NCBI RefSeq assembly: GCF_050434145.1
Contig: NZ_JBNPVX010000002.1
Location: 62,001-126,000, forward strand
Source: JAISST01 sp050434145
Lineage (GTDB): Bacteria > Fusobacteriota > Fusobacteriia > Fusobacteriales > Fusobacteriaceae
DNA: 64,000 nt
Reading direction: 5' to 3'
The notes below the pieces were generated by a model. That model saw nothing but the letters and a program-made list of their open reading frames with translations. It was not told the origin of the DNA and did not search any database. This document shows, in pieces, positions 35,875 to 46,063 of this stretch (position 1 is the stretch's first letter; each line of letters starts with the position of its first letter). Both the position numbers and the translations under genes were made by a program.

Positions 35875-37575
35875 TTAATGGTTCATTGACTTTTTTATAT
35901 CTTTTATTTTTATTTGAATTATTTCTTCACCTTTATACATTACTTTCTCAGGGTAATAAATGATATCAAATTCTTCATCTTCTGATACTGTATCTTTTAT
36001 ACTATGGCCTAAATCAAAGGCCACAGTATTGTATATTTTATCTTTTTTCTCCAGCATTCCATTAAAATGCTTATTCTCTATTCCAAACTTTCTTATATTA
36101 CTCAATTTTATTCTTCTATCTAGAAACAACGGATATGGATTTCCTATTCCAAATGGTGATATTAGTTCCAAATCTTGAAACAATTTTTCATTTACATTCT
36201 CTATTGGATATTCCATATCTATTTTTAATATTTTTTCTTCCTTTTCCATATCACTTTCTATAATACTATGGTGGAAAACTTTTTTTATTTCTGCTAATTT
36301 ATCTGTTTTAACAATAAAACCAGATGCCAGATCATGTCCTCCAAATCTTATTAGTAGATGTTTCATATTCTCAAATATATCAAAAATACTTATTCCATTA
36401 ACACTTCTGCAAGAAGCTTTTCCAATATTGTTTTTTAATGCAACTAGTGTCACGGGCACATTATATTTTATACTGAGCCTAGAAGCTACTACCCCTATCA
36501 CTCCTGAATGCCATTTATCTGAGCTTAAAAATATACTCTTAAAATTTTTATCTTTCATTTTATTTATTTCATTAATAGCATCATTGTATATTTTTTGTTC
36601 TAAATCTCTACGTATTTTATTCGATTTCTTCATTTCTTCTATAATATTATAGATATTAAATTCATCCTCTTCTAAGAAGAATTCAGCTCCCATTTTGGAA
36701 TGACCAATTCGACCTAGTGCATTAATTAGTGGTGATATAAAATAACTTACATCTGTAGTATTTATATCTTTATCTTGAAGTCTTAGATACTTTATCAAAT
36801 AGGTAAGGCCTTTTATTTCTGTATTTTTTAGTTTCTTTAGGCCTTCTTTTATTATAACCCTGTTTTCTTCTACCATTGGTACAACATCTGCTACTGTTCC
36901 AATCATTACAATATCTATGTATTTAAAAACTTCTTCCAAAGGAAAATTTAACTTTTGATAAATCCCCTGAGCAAGTTTCATTGCCACTCCTGCACCAGCT
37001 AAATGTTTAAATTTGTAACTTTCACTTAATTTAGGATTTAATAATAATACATTGTCATCATCTTTATCTTTAATAATCTTATGGTGGTCTGTGATAATGA
37101 TGTCTATTCCTATGGACTTGCTATATATTATATCATCTATTGTATTATAACCTGCATCTACTGTAATAATTAATTTTCCTTTTTTACGTTTGATAAGGTC
37201 AATTGCATTTTTATCCAATCCATAATTTTCATCTGTTCTTTTGGGAATATAATAATCTACATCTCCACCTACATTCCTAAGCACTTTTACTAAAAATGCT
37301 GTAGAGGTAATCCCATCTACATCATAATCACCATATACTATTATTTTTTCTTTCTTCTTTATTTTCTCCAATATCAAGTCAATTATTATTTCCATTTGTT
37401 CAAAATCAAAAGGATCATTTGTGTCTTTTAGTGATGGGCATGTGAAAGTCTCTACTTCTTTTTCATCAAGAAATCCTCTATTTAATAATAGAGTTGTTAT
37501 CAAAGTATTTCTTGACCAAAGGTCTGATTTTGACTTAATCACGTTCGGTGGAACGTGGTAATATTCCCAACGCAT
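35875..37575 (-). CDS. recJ: Single-strand-specific exonuclease RecJ
   Basis: 5'-3' single-strand DNA exonuclease of 566 residues working in recombination and mismatch repair. DHH family motifs are present: GDYDVDGITSTAF (about 80-92), ITVDAGYN, TDHHK and the DHHA1 GGHDLASGF near 410. The ribosome-binding site is weak, and the gene starts only 6 bp after rbfA, so translation is probably coupled. Length is normal for the short RecJ form. Confidence 0.95.
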   Translation of the reverse strand: MRWEYYHVPPNVIKSKSDLWSRNTLITTLLLNRGFLDEKEVETFTCPSLKDTNDPFDFEQMEIIIDLILEKIKKKEKIIVYGDYDVDGITSTAFLVKVLRNVGGDVDYYIPKRTDENYGLDKNAIDLIKRKKGKLIITVDAGYNTIDDIIYSKSIGIDIIITDHHKIIKDKDDDNVLLLNPKLSESYKFKHLAGAGVAMKLAQGIYQKLNFPLEEVFKYIDIVMIGTVADVVPMVEENRVIIKEGLKKLKNTEIKGLTYLIKYLRLQDKDINTTDVSYFISPLINALGRIGHSKMGAEFFLEEDEFNIYNIIEEMKKSNKIRRDLEQKIYNDAINEINKMKDKNFKSIFLSSDKWHSGVIGVVASRLSIKYNVPVTLVALKNNIGKASCRSVNGISIFDIFENMKHLLIRFGGHDLASGFIVKTDKLAEIKKVFHHSIIESDMEKEEKILKIDMEYPIENVNEKLFQDLELISPFGIGNPYPLFLDRRIKLSNIRKFGIENKHFNGMLEKKDKIYNTVAFDLGHSIKDTVSEDEEFDIIYYPEKVMYKGEEIIQIKIKDIKKSMNH

Positions 37576-37581
37576 AAATCA

Positions 37582-37944
37582 CTACCCTTTCAATTTATCT
37601 AATAATTCATTCATTTTAGCTGCATACTCCATTGAATCATCTAATTTAATTCTTAGCTCTGGCGTATGTCTTAATTCCATATTATCTGCTAATTTTTTCC
37701 TCAAAAATCCTTTTACTTCTTCTAATCCATTCAATGCACTTTTCTTATTTTCTTCACTTTGCTGCTCACCAGTAGCTGTAAGTACACTAACAAATACATC
37801 AGCAAATTTCAAATCATCTGTTACTCTTACATCAGTTATTGATACAATTCCCTTTATTTTTGGATTTTTCACTTCTGTAAGAAGTGCACTAGATAAAACA
37901 CGAGCTACTTCTTTTTCTATTACTGCTAATCTTTCTTTTTTCAT
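37582..37944 (-). CDS. rbfA: Ribosome-binding factor A
   Basis: 120-residue KH-fold protein that binds 30S subunits and helps 16S rRNA maturation and cold adaptation. KERLAVIEKEVARVLSSALLTEVKNPKIKGIVSITDV is typical, as is the C-terminal MELRHTPELRIKLDDSMEYA. AGAGGAGTGAG precedes the ATG. It follows infB in the nusA-infB cluster. Confidence 0.97.
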   Translation of the reverse strand: MKKERLAVIEKEVARVLSSALLTEVKNPKIKGIVSITDVRVTDDLKFADVFVSVLTATGEQQSEENKKSALNGLEEVKGFLRKKLADNMELRHTPELRIKLDDSMEYAAKMNELLDKLKG

Positions 37945-37992
37945 GTGAGCTCACTCCTCTTTAAGTCAAGTACTTGTATAATATTTTCAATT

Positions 37993-40281
37993 TTATTTTA
38001 ATGTTCTCTTTATTTCTTGTATTTCAAACGCTTCTACAATATCTCCTTCTTTAATGTCATTATAATTTTCTATTCCTAGACCACATTCTTGACCTGCAGA
38101 TACTTCTTTAGCGTCATCTTTATATCTTTTCAAAGATGATAATTTTCCTTCATACACAACTATTCCATCTCTTAATATTCTTATATTAGAATCGCTTTTA
38201 ACTTTTCCATCCACAACTACACAACCAGCAATATTACCAACTTTAGATACTTTAAAGACTTTTTTAATTTCTATTCTTCCTAAGTATATTTCTCTAAATT
38301 CTGGCTCTAACATTCCTGACAAAGCTTTTTCTATATCTTCTATTATATGGTATATTATGTTTGATGTTCTTATTTCTACTCCTGCCACCTCTGCTTCTTT
38401 TATAGCTTTGGTAGTTGGCCTTACATTAAACCCTAATATTATTGCATGAGAAGCTCCAGCTAACTTAACATCACTTTCAGTAATTGCTCCTGATGCAGCC
38501 TGGATAATATTTACTGCTACTTCATTATTAGATAGCTTGTTTAATGAATCTTTTAGTGCATCTACTGATCCTCTAGAATCAGCTCTTAAAACTAGATTTA
38601 GTTCTTTTATATTTTCATGAGCAAATTGATCAGATAAAGATTCTAATGATACATTCTTTTTCTTAGTTTCGCTCATTCTTCTTTCTTTAGTAACTTCTTC
38701 TACTATTCTTTTTGCATGTTGTTCATTTTGTATTACATACATCGTTTCTCCAGCTGATGGCACTTGATTAAACCCAATTACTTCTGCTGGTTGAGACACT
38801 CCTACCTTCTCTATTCTTTCCCCTTTATCATTGATAAGTGCTCTTACTTTTCCATAAACCTCTCCAGCAACCATAACATCACCTATTTTTAAGCTACCTT
38901 CTTGCACTATTAAATCCACTATTGGACCTACTTTAGGATCAAGTCTAGACTCTAAAACAACTCCTTTTGCTCTTTTTTTACTATTTCCTTTTAATTCTAG
39001 TATTTCTGCTGTAATTAGTATTGTATCCAACAGATTATCCAAATTTAGTTTTTGCTTTGCAGAAACCTCTACAAATTCACAATCTCCACCCCATTCTACT
39101 GAAACAAGCCCATATTCCATTAATTCTTGTTTTATTCTCATTGGATTAGCTTCTGGTTTGTCTATTTTATTAATTGCTACAATTATAGGAACTTTAGCTG
39201 CTTTAGCATGGGATAGTGCTTCCACTGTCTGCGGCATTACTCCATCATCTGCTGCCACTACTAATATCGCTATGTCTGTTACTTGTGCTCCTCTTGCTCT
39301 CATATCAGTAAATGCTTCATGTCCTGGTGTGTCCACAAAAGTAATTGGTTTCCCATCTTTCATTACTTGGTAGGCTCCTATCTTTTGCGTAATTCCACCA
39401 GCTTCTCCACTTACTACATTAGTGGCTCTAATAGCATCTAATAATGATGTTTTTCCATGATCAACATGACCCATTATTGTAATTACTGGTGGTCTAGTAG
39501 TCAAGTCTTCTGCTTTATCTTCTAGTTCCAAAGCAAATTTTTCTCCAAATTCCATCACTTGCTCTTCTTCTTTTTCCACTAATACATCATATTCTGCTCC
39601 AATATCTTCTGCTAATTCCACAGAAATAGAACTGTTTATTGTTAGCATATGACCTTTTAAAAACAACTTTTTAATCAGTTCTGCAGAATGTACTCCTATT
39701 TTTTGTGCAAACTCTCCAAGGGTGATTTCTCCCCTTATTTTTATCAATTTTATTCCATCTTCTTCTATTATTTCGCTTTTTTTAATTTCAACTGTTTTCA
39801 TCACAAAATCGCTTCTCTTACCTTTTTTCTTTTTGCTTTTATCTTTTTTATTTTTCTTAGAGTTTTGTATCGATACATGTTCTGAATAATCTACTTCTTT
39901 TTCTGTAGAATCTTCTGTACTGTCTTCATCCATGTTGAAATTTTGGCCAACTGGTCTTTGTTTTTCCTTATTTCTCTTCTTTTCTTTTGATTCTTCACTT
40001 ATATCAAGAGATTCCTCTACTGGAAGAATATCATCTGGAACTACCTCTTCTTTTTTCTTACTTTCAACATCTTTACTATGATTTACTTTCTTATCCACAA
40101 CTTTATCCTCTGTTTTATTTAGATTTGAAAAATATTCTTCTATCTTTTCCAATTCTTCTACTTCCAGTCCAGATAAATGAGACGATACACTAACTTTTAT
40201 TTCGTCATTTAGTAATGAAAGTAATTCTTTATTGCCCATATTATATTTCTTTGCTATCTCATGAACTCTGATTTTTTTCAT
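37993..40281 (-). CDS. infB: Translation initiation factor IF-2
   Basis: GTPase of 762 residues placing fMet-tRNA on the 30S subunit. An IF2_N module starts the protein (MKKIRVHEIAKKYNMGNKELL), followed by a charged linker, then GTPase motifs GHVDHGKTSLLDAIR, DTPGHEAF and NKIDKPEANP, and C-terminal IF2 domains. Start ATG 40281 follows AAGGAGGTG; the GTG at 40287 is inside that site. It lies between the YlxR/L7Ae fusion gene and rbfA. Confidence 0.97.
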   Translation of the reverse strand: MKKIRVHEIAKKYNMGNKELLSLLNDEIKVSVSSHLSGLEVEELEKIEEYFSNLNKTEDKVVDKKVNHSKDVESKKKEEVVPDDILPVEESLDISEESKEKKRNKEKQRPVGQNFNMDEDSTEDSTEKEVDYSEHVSIQNSKKNKKDKSKKKKGKRSDFVMKTVEIKKSEIIEEDGIKLIKIRGEITLGEFAQKIGVHSAELIKKLFLKGHMLTINSSISVELAEDIGAEYDVLVEKEEEQVMEFGEKFALELEDKAEDLTTRPPVITIMGHVDHGKTSLLDAIRATNVVSGEAGGITQKIGAYQVMKDGKPITFVDTPGHEAFTDMRARGAQVTDIAILVVAADDGVMPQTVEALSHAKAAKVPIIVAINKIDKPEANPMRIKQELMEYGLVSVEWGGDCEFVEVSAKQKLNLDNLLDTILITAEILELKGNSKKRAKGVVLESRLDPKVGPIVDLIVQEGSLKIGDVMVAGEVYGKVRALINDKGERIEKVGVSQPAEVIGFNQVPSAGETMYVIQNEQHAKRIVEEVTKERRMSETKKKNVSLESLSDQFAHENIKELNLVLRADSRGSVDALKDSLNKLSNNEVAVNIIQAASGAITESDVKLAGASHAIILGFNVRPTTKAIKEAEVAGVEIRTSNIIYHIIEDIEKALSGMLEPEFREIYLGRIEIKKVFKVSKVGNIAGCVVVDGKVKSDSNIRILRDGIVVYEGKLSSLKRYKDDAKEVSAGQECGLGIENYNDIKEGDIVEAFEIQEIKRTLK

Positions 40282-40299
40282 CAGCACCTCCTTAAGAAC

Positions 40300-40830
40300 T
40301 CAATTTATAAGTCCTCTGGCTATTTTTTTGTTTTTAATAGCAACAACATTAACTTCAGATTTTCCAAATATTTTTCCAAGTTCAGCTTTAGTCCCAAAAT
40401 GGACATACTTTATTTTCATTTCCTCAATTTTATTCATGAGAATATTTTTTGGTTTATCATCCATATCTACAGCCAAAATTACAAAATGTATATGTTTTAT
40501 TTCTTCTAAAACCATATTTATTCCAAAGGCTAGATGAACTGAATTTTTCATTGCTCTTAAAATGTTTAAATAGTCTTTATTTTCTTTTTTTAGATAATCC
40601 AAAATTTTATACAACTCTTCAAAACTTATTTTTACCTTTTTATGCTTTGAAAGTTTTTCCACACAGTTTTCATTTTTACAAATATAATAACCTCTACTCT
40701 GATGCATTTTATTTTTATCAAAATAGTATTGGCCATTTAGATCATTATACAATCTAATTAATTTATTTTTATCATTTTTTTTTCTACAGACAATACAACT
40801 TCTTTCTGGAGTTATATTACTTTTCTCCAT
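40300..40830 (-). CDS. YlxR (DUF448) and L7Ae-like (YlxQ) fusion protein
   Basis: 176 residues in two parts. Residues 5-75 are YlxR: PERSCIVCRKKNDKNKLIRLY, then RGYYICKNENCVEKLSK. Residues 90-176 are an L7Ae/YlxQ-type RNA-binding domain ending in LGKIFGKSEVNVVAIKNKKIARGL. In Bacillus the two are separate genes between nusA and infB; here they are one polypeptide in the same position. A role in RNA or nucleoid binding is inferred from the families. The start at 40830 follows AGAGGAAG and overlaps nusA by 14 bp. Confidence 0.9.
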   Translation of the reverse strand: MEKSNITPERSCIVCRKKNDKNKLIRLYNDLNGQYYFDKNKMHQSRGYYICKNENCVEKLSKHKKVKISFEELYKILDYLKKENKDYLNILRAMKNSVHLAFGINMVLEEIKHIHFVILAVDMDDKPKNILMNKIEEMKIKYVHFGTKAELGKIFGKSEVNVVAIKNKKIARGLIN

Positions 40831-41893
40831 GTTCTTCCTCTTTTGCATCTTTAGTCGTCTTTATGTCTACTCTCATCCCAGTTAATTTGGCTGCAAGTCT
40901 AGCATTTTGTCCATTTTTCCCGATCGCTAAAGATAATTGTGACTCATCTACTATTACTTTTGCTGTACTTTCATCTTCTGATATCTCTACACTTTTCACT
41001 GCTGCTGGGCTCAACACTGCAGATACAAAATCTTTCATTGATTCTTTCCAATCTACAATATCAATTTTTTCACCATTTACTTCATCTACAATATTCTTAA
41101 TCCTAGACCCTCGTTGCCCTATGCATGCCCCTACAGTATCTATATTTTTATCTTCTGAAAATACTGCTACTTTCGCTCTAGAACCTGCTTCTCTTGCTAT
41201 TGCTTTAATTTCTATAATTCCATTGCTTATTTCTGGAACTTCTAATTCAAATAATTTTTTCAACAACCCTTCATGTTTTCTTGATATTATTATTCTTGGA
41301 AATTTATTGGTTTTTTCAACTTCGGCCAAATATACTTTAATTCTATCCCCTACTCTATATGTATCTGATGGTGACTGTTCCATAGGCGTTAATATAGCTT
41401 CTACTTTGTCAAACTCAACAAACACATTTCTCTTTTCATCTATTCTTCTTATTACTCCATTCAGAATGTCAAATTCTCTATCTTTGAATTTGTCAAATAT
41501 GTATTGTCTCTCAAACTCTCTTACCTTTTGTATTACTATTTGTTTTGCATTTTGTATCGCATTTCTTCTAAATTCTTCACAATTTACTTCAATCTTTACA
41601 ACATCTCCAATTTTAGCTCTTTTCTTTATGTCTTGAGCATCTTCCAAAGATATTTCCAAAGCCGCATCATATAAATCTTCATCTTTTACTACTGTTTTTA
41701 CTTCATACAATTTCATTTCACCAGTTTCTTTATTCATTTCTACTTCTACTTTTTCTTCATCCCCATGGTTTTTCTTGTAAGCCACTAAAAGTGCTTGTTC
41801 TACAGTTTGTAAAAGTATCTCCTTATCCATCCCCTTTTCTCTTTCCAGCTCTGCAATAGCATCTAAAAGAGCTTTTCCATCCCTGCTTTTCAT
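40817..41893 (-). CDS. nusA: Transcription factor NusA
   Basis: 358-residue RNA polymerase-associated factor for pausing, termination and antitermination. N-terminal polymerase-binding domain (ALLDAIAELEREKGMDKEILLQTVEQAL), S1 domain near 135-200, then two KH domains (ACIGQRGSRIKNIVDEVNGEKIDIVDW and LAIGKNGQNARLAAKLTG). Lacks the acidic C-terminal repeats, as in Gram-positives. AGGAGGTTGG precedes the ATG. It follows rimP by 54 bp. Confidence 0.97.
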   Translation of the reverse strand: MKSRDGKALLDAIAELEREKGMDKEILLQTVEQALLVAYKKNHGDEEKVEVEMNKETGEMKLYEVKTVVKDEDLYDAALEISLEDAQDIKKRAKIGDVVKIEVNCEEFRRNAIQNAKQIVIQKVREFERQYIFDKFKDREFDILNGVIRRIDEKRNVFVEFDKVEAILTPMEQSPSDTYRVGDRIKVYLAEVEKTNKFPRIIISRKHEGLLKKLFELEVPEISNGIIEIKAIAREAGSRAKVAVFSEDKNIDTVGACIGQRGSRIKNIVDEVNGEKIDIVDWKESMKDFVSAVLSPAAVKSVEISEDESTAKVIVDESQLSLAIGKNGQNARLAAKLTGMRVDIKTTKDAKEEEHGEK

Positions 41894-41947
41894 TTTTGTC
41901 CAACCTCCTGATTATTATTAAATCACTTATACATGTATAGTTCTTTT

Positions 41948-42433
41948 TTAAAATTCAAATTTCAAATTTGCCTTTTTTATCTCTTTATATTCTATAAATA
42001 TATCTTGATTACCATCATTTACCACTAATATATCAGCATTACATGATACTATTTTCCCTTCATATGCCTTTTTATCATCCTTTTTATGTTTTAGTGTAAC
42101 CTTTATTTTTTCACCTTTGAATCTTATAAAATCTGATACTTTTTTGAGAGGTCTTTCTATTCCTGGCGACGAAACTTCCAAGAAAAATTTCTGTTCAATT
42201 AATTTATCAATATTTTCTTCTACTTTACCACTAAATAAAGCACAGTCTTCTAATGATATTTCCTTTTCCAGATATTCAATATAAATTCTTACATACCAAT
42301 ATCCACCATCTTGTAAATACTCAACATCTACTAATTCCAGCCCCATTTCCTCCACTACTGGAGTTATTAAGTCTGTTATTTTTTCTACAACATTAATTTG
42401 TATGTTTTCTTTGTTTTTTTTGTCTTTAGACAT
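41948..42433 (-). CDS. rimP: Ribosome maturation factor RimP
   Basis: 161-residue protein needed for 30S maturation. VEKITDLITPVVEEMGLELVDVEYLQDGGYWYVRIYIE and the FFLEVSSPGIERPLKKVSDF motif are characteristic. AGAGGTGAAAG precedes the ATG. It is the first gene of the rimP-nusA-ylxRQ-infB-rbfA-recJ series. Confidence 0.96.
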   Translation of the reverse strand: MSKDKKNKENIQINVVEKITDLITPVVEEMGLELVDVEYLQDGGYWYVRIYIEYLEKEISLEDCALFSGKVEENIDKLIEQKFFLEVSSPGIERPLKKVSDFIRFKGEKIKVTLKHKKDDKKAYEGKIVSCNADILVVNDGNQDIFIEYKEIKKANLKFEF

Positions 42434-42462
42434 TCTTTCACCTCTAAGAGAAAACTATTAAA

Positions 42463-42485
42463 TAAGGAGCGGTTCTTCCCGCTCC
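42463..42485 (-). terminator. Hairpin terminator after the ROK kinase gene
   Basis: GGAGCGG/CCGCTCC stem with a 6-nt loop, followed on the minus strand by TTATTTAA. It separates the kinase gene from rimP. Confidence 0.7.
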
Positions 42486-42615
42486 TCTCAATATATCATG
42501 TAATTTCAACACTATTATATCATGCTGCAAAATAAAAATCAAGTATTTAATAATAATATCCTAATTATTGGACAAAGGAAACAAGAAAGTATTAATCTTT
42601 TATTCATCTCTGTAA

Positions 42616-43584
42616 TTATTTTAAATTGGCGGCTCCGATTAATCCTGCATCATTTCCTAAAGTAGCCACTTCAACAGGTGGTATATATATTCTATCCCCT
42701 GCATATGTATATTTTTTCACATAATCATTGAGTGGATCAGTTAGATTTCTTCCTTGATTGCATATTCCACCACTTAGAAGTACTATCTCTGGCCTAAAGA
42801 TATTTATCATATCAATAATTCCTTCTCCTAGATACTTTATGTATTTTTCTACTACTTTCTTTCCAATAAAATCCCCTTCTTGTGCTGCTTCAAATGGTAC
42901 TACACCATTCATTCTTTCTAAATTTCCAGAAAGTATTTTGTTCATGAGAGACTCTGGATTTTCTTTTGCTGCTTTTTTTGCTTCTCTCACCAAAGCTGTG
43001 GCAGATGCATAGCTTTCAAAACACCCATTTCTTCCACAAGTACATTTTATCCCATCTACTTCCAAAACCATATGACCTATCTCAACTCCGCCAACCCCGC
43101 CTTCAAACAGCTTTCCACCAGCAACAATCCCACCACCTACTCCAGTGCCTAGTGTAATCATCACTACATCTTCATAACCTTTTGCTCTTCCTGCTACGAC
43201 TTCTCCTAATGCAGCACAATTGGCGTCATTTGATACTTTTGTAGGCAAGTCAATATATCTATTTAATTCTTTTATTAAAGGAACATTCTCCCATTTTAAA
43301 TTATTGGAATATATTAAAACCCCATTTTTATGATCAACAACTCCTGGGGTTCCAACACCTATAGATTCACATTCAGTTATTTTTATTCCTTTCTTTTTTA
43401 ATAAGTCTTGTACACCTGTTCCTATATTTTCGATTATTTTTTCCCAACTTAAACCAACCTGTGTCTTAATAGAGTTCTTCCCAATTAATTTATTACTCTT
43501 ATCTACAATTCCAAATTTGACATTGGTCCCACCAATATCTATTCCAATTCTATATTTAAGTCTCTTTTCTATTATATTAGACAT
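42616..43584 (-). CDS. ROK-family glucokinase
   Basis: 322-residue sugar kinase. ATP-binding motif GIDIGGTNVKFGIV (about 14-27), active-site aspartate in VSNDANCAALGE, GGGIVAGGKLFEG, and the zinc site GIKCTCGRNGCFESYAS of ROK glucokinases. Such enzymes phosphorylate glucose or related hexoses with ATP. AAAAGGAGATTT precedes the ATG. It stands alone, divergent from recG. Substrate specificity is by family. Confidence 0.93.
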   Translation of the reverse strand: MSNIIEKRLKYRIGIDIGGTNVKFGIVDKSNKLIGKNSIKTQVGLSWEKIIENIGTGVQDLLKKKGIKITECESIGVGTPGVVDHKNGVLIYSNNLKWENVPLIKELNRYIDLPTKVSNDANCAALGEVVAGRAKGYEDVVMITLGTGVGGGIVAGGKLFEGGVGGVEIGHMVLEVDGIKCTCGRNGCFESYASATALVREAKKAAKENPESLMNKILSGNLERMNGVVPFEAAQEGDFIGKKVVEKYIKYLGEGIIDMINIFRPEIVLLSGGICNQGRNLTDPLNDYVKKYTYAGDRIYIPPVEVATLGNDAGLIGAANLK

Positions 43585-43717
43585 ATAAATCTCCTTTTTG
43601 GTTTAGAATTTATTATTTTTTATTCTGACATAGATGATTTTTCCTTTAAAATTATCAAATCTATCAGTTAATTGTACAATTTATATTCTTTTTTTTCAAT
43701 AGAATTAAATCTAATAT
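43585..43717. other. Divergent leader between ROK kinase and recG
   Basis: AT-rich sequence with no gene, carrying the upstream regions of both genes. Confidence 0.5.
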
Positions 43718-43746
43718 TTGAAAAAAAATTAAAGCTTTGTTATAAT
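43718..43746 (+). promoter_or_regulatory. Promoter of recG
   Basis: TTGAAA (43718-43723) and TATAAT (43741-43746) are 17 bp apart. A repeat element begins 13 bp downstream, so it lies in the recG leader. Confidence 0.75.
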
Positions 43747-43758
43747 CTAGATATAAAT

Positions 43759-43924
43759 AGGCAGTTGCGAAATACAAAGTTTTCTTTATTATTTTTACAA
43801 AAATTTGTTATATAAACAAATCTTTTTGGGTTTAGTGCTGAGCATAGCGAGGCTGGAGAAAAATAAAAATTAAAGGAATAATAAAAGTATGATTTGGTAA
43901 GACTAAAAGTAGTTTTGTAACAGC
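43759..43924 (-). repeat. MITE-like intergenic repeat, inverted copy
   Basis: 166 bp from AGGCAGTTGCGAAATA to TTTTGTAACAGC, reverse orientation to the copies at 10478, 12539, 49579 and 56541. The termini GTTGCGAAA and GTTACAAAA are inverted and match at 7 of 9 positions. It shares AACAAATTTTTGTAAAAATAATAAAG-type sequence with the 12539 copy. It lies in the recG leader. Confidence 0.75.
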
Positions 43925-43954
43925 TTATAGATATAAAATATGGGAGGTCAATAT

Positions 43955-46015
43955 ATGAGCAGCTATTATGACATTTATTCTCCAGTAGAAAATATTCAAA
44001 TGCGATACTTTGATAATAAAAAAATTAATGCTCTAAAAAAACTTGGAATAAACAGAATATATGATCTCGTATATTTTTTCCCTAGAACTTATGATGATAG
44101 GACAAACATCTTACAAATAAAAGATCTTAGAGGAGATGAATATGCTGTAATTCAAGGGACTATTACTTCTGTAATGGCTCCTCCAACTAGATCAGGGCTC
44201 AAGATGGTAAAGGCAAGTGTATCTGATGGAACAGGTATAATTGAAATAGTATGGTTTCAAATGCCTTACTTGAGAAAAAGTCTCAAAATAAATGAAGAAT
44301 ATGTTTTTATAGGTCAAATCAAAAGAGGTCATGTTTTTCAAATGACTAACCCTGAATTTAAGTTGGCAGATAGTCCACGAGACATGCAAAATGGTGAAAT
44401 TTTACCTATATACAAAACAATAAAAGAATTACCTCAGAAAAATTTCAGGACAATTGTAAATAGTATTTTAAATATGCATATTGATAAGTTTCTTGAAAAT
44501 ATTCCAGAAAGTATAGTGAAAAAATATAATATTTTAAATAGAAAAATAGCTCTTAAAGAAATCCATTTTCCAACTGATGCTAAAAAATTAGAAGAAGCTA
44601 AAAGGAGATTTGCTATTGAAGAATTATTAGTGCTTGAAATGGGAATATTACGAAATAGATTTTTAATTGATAATAAAAATATCAATAAATATACTTTAGA
44701 AGATAAAAAAGATCTTGTAAAAAAATATTTGGACTCTTTAAAATTTGAACTAACCAAGTCTCAAAAAAAGGTTATTACTGATATATACAAAGAGCTCTCC
44801 ACTGGTAAAATTGTTAATAGACTTCTACAAGGTGATGTCGGTAGTGGTAAAACTGTTGTTTCGATGTTATTACTTCTTTATATGATAGAAAATTCTTATC
44901 AAGGGGTTTTGATGGCCCCTACAGAGATATTAGCTACACAACATTATAACTCTATTAAAGATACTTTTGAAAATCTAGGAGTTTCTGTAGCTCTATTGAC
45001 AGGAAGTTTCAAAGGAAAAGCAAAAGAAAAATTGATAGAAAACATTAAAGATGGAAAAATAAGTATCATCATAGGTACTCATGCACTAATAGAAGAAAAT
45101 GTTGTGTTTAACAATCTAGGACTTATTGTAATCGATGAGCAGCACAGATTTGGAGTACTACAAAGGAAACAACTGCGTGATAAAGGTGTATTATCAAACC
45201 TCTTGGTCATGAGTGCCACTCCTATCCCACGTTCTCTCGCATTGAGTATTTATGGTGACTTGGATATCTCTATTATTAATGAACTTCCACCTGGTAGAAA
45301 ACCAATAAAGACAAAATGGATAAACAACAACATTGATAAACAAGTAATGAATAACTTTATTTCTGGAAAATTGTCCCAAGGCAAGCAAGTATATTATGTA
45401 GCTCCTTTGATTGAAGAAAGTGATAAACTCATGGTCAAATCTGTAACTGAGTTATATGATGAAGTTTCTAAACATTTTTCAAAATATAAAATTGGTATGC
45501 TTCATGGAAAAATGAAAAGTACTGATAAAGATGAAACAATGAAACAATTTAAAAATAAAGAATTAGATATACTAGTTTCTACCACTGTAATTGAAGTAGG
45601 AGTCGATGTCCCTAATGCAACTATAATAGTAATAGATAGTGCTGAGAGATTTGGTCTTTCTGCTCTTCATCAATTACGTGGTCGTGTGGGCAGAGGAAGC
45701 GATCAGTCTTATTGCTTTATGATTTCTTATACTGATAATGCAGTTTCAAAATCTAGATTAACAATTATGGAATCTACAAATGATGGTTTTCGGATAGCAG
45801 AAGAGGATTTGAAATTGAGAAAAGCTGGAGAAATTTTTGGGACTAAGCAAAGTGGGATAAGTGATCTCAAATTTGTAGATATTATTCATGATGTTCAAAC
45901 TATAAAACTTGTAAAAGATACCTGTGAAGAATATTTGAAAGAGAATCTTGGAGTTATTAATAACAAATTCTTGGAAATTGATATAGAAGAAAAATTTAGA
46001 GATAATAATACTTAA
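43955..46015 (+). CDS. recG: ATP-dependent DNA helicase RecG
   Basis: 686-residue helicase reversing stalled forks and Holliday junctions. The wedge/OB domain lies near residues 50-130, Walker A in GDVGSGKTVVSMLLLLY, DEQHRFG box, SATPIPRSLALSIYGDLD, and the C-terminal TRG-type QLRGRVGRG. Start ATG 43955 follows GGGAGGT; an ATG at 43940 precedes that site. It is followed by a bidirectional terminator. Confidence 0.97.
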   Translation: MSSYYDIYSPVENIQMRYFDNKKINALKKLGINRIYDLVYFFPRTYDDRTNILQIKDLRGDEYAVIQGTITSVMAPPTRSGLKMVKASVSDGTGIIEIVWFQMPYLRKSLKINEEYVFIGQIKRGHVFQMTNPEFKLADSPRDMQNGEILPIYKTIKELPQKNFRTIVNSILNMHIDKFLENIPESIVKKYNILNRKIALKEIHFPTDAKKLEEAKRRFAIEELLVLEMGILRNRFLIDNKNINKYTLEDKKDLVKKYLDSLKFELTKSQKKVITDIYKELSTGKIVNRLLQGDVGSGKTVVSMLLLLYMIENSYQGVLMAPTEILATQHYNSIKDTFENLGVSVALLTGSFKGKAKEKLIENIKDGKISIIIGTHALIEENVVFNNLGLIVIDEQHRFGVLQRKQLRDKGVLSNLLVMSATPIPRSLALSIYGDLDISIINELPPGRKPIKTKWINNNIDKQVMNNFISGKLSQGKQVYYVAPLIEESDKLMVKSVTELYDEVSKHFSKYKIGMLHGKMKSTDKDETMKQFKNKELDILVSTTVIEVGVDVPNATIIVIDSAERFGLSALHQLRGRVGRGSDQSYCFMISYTDNAVSKSRLTIMESTNDGFRIAEEDLKLRKAGEIFGTKQSGISDLKFVDIIHDVQTIKLVKDTCEEYLKENLGVINNKFLEIDIEEKFRDNNT

Positions 46016-46030
46016 TTTCTAATATTTAAA

Positions 46031-46061
46031 AAGGAATCATTTATTCAATGATCCCTTTTTT
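46031..46061. terminator. Bidirectional terminator between recG and arcC
   Basis: AAGGAATCAT and ATGATCCCTT form a stem with one mismatch and a 6-nt loop, flanked by A and T tracts; the two genes converge on it. Confidence 0.8.
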
Positions 46062-46063
46062 CA

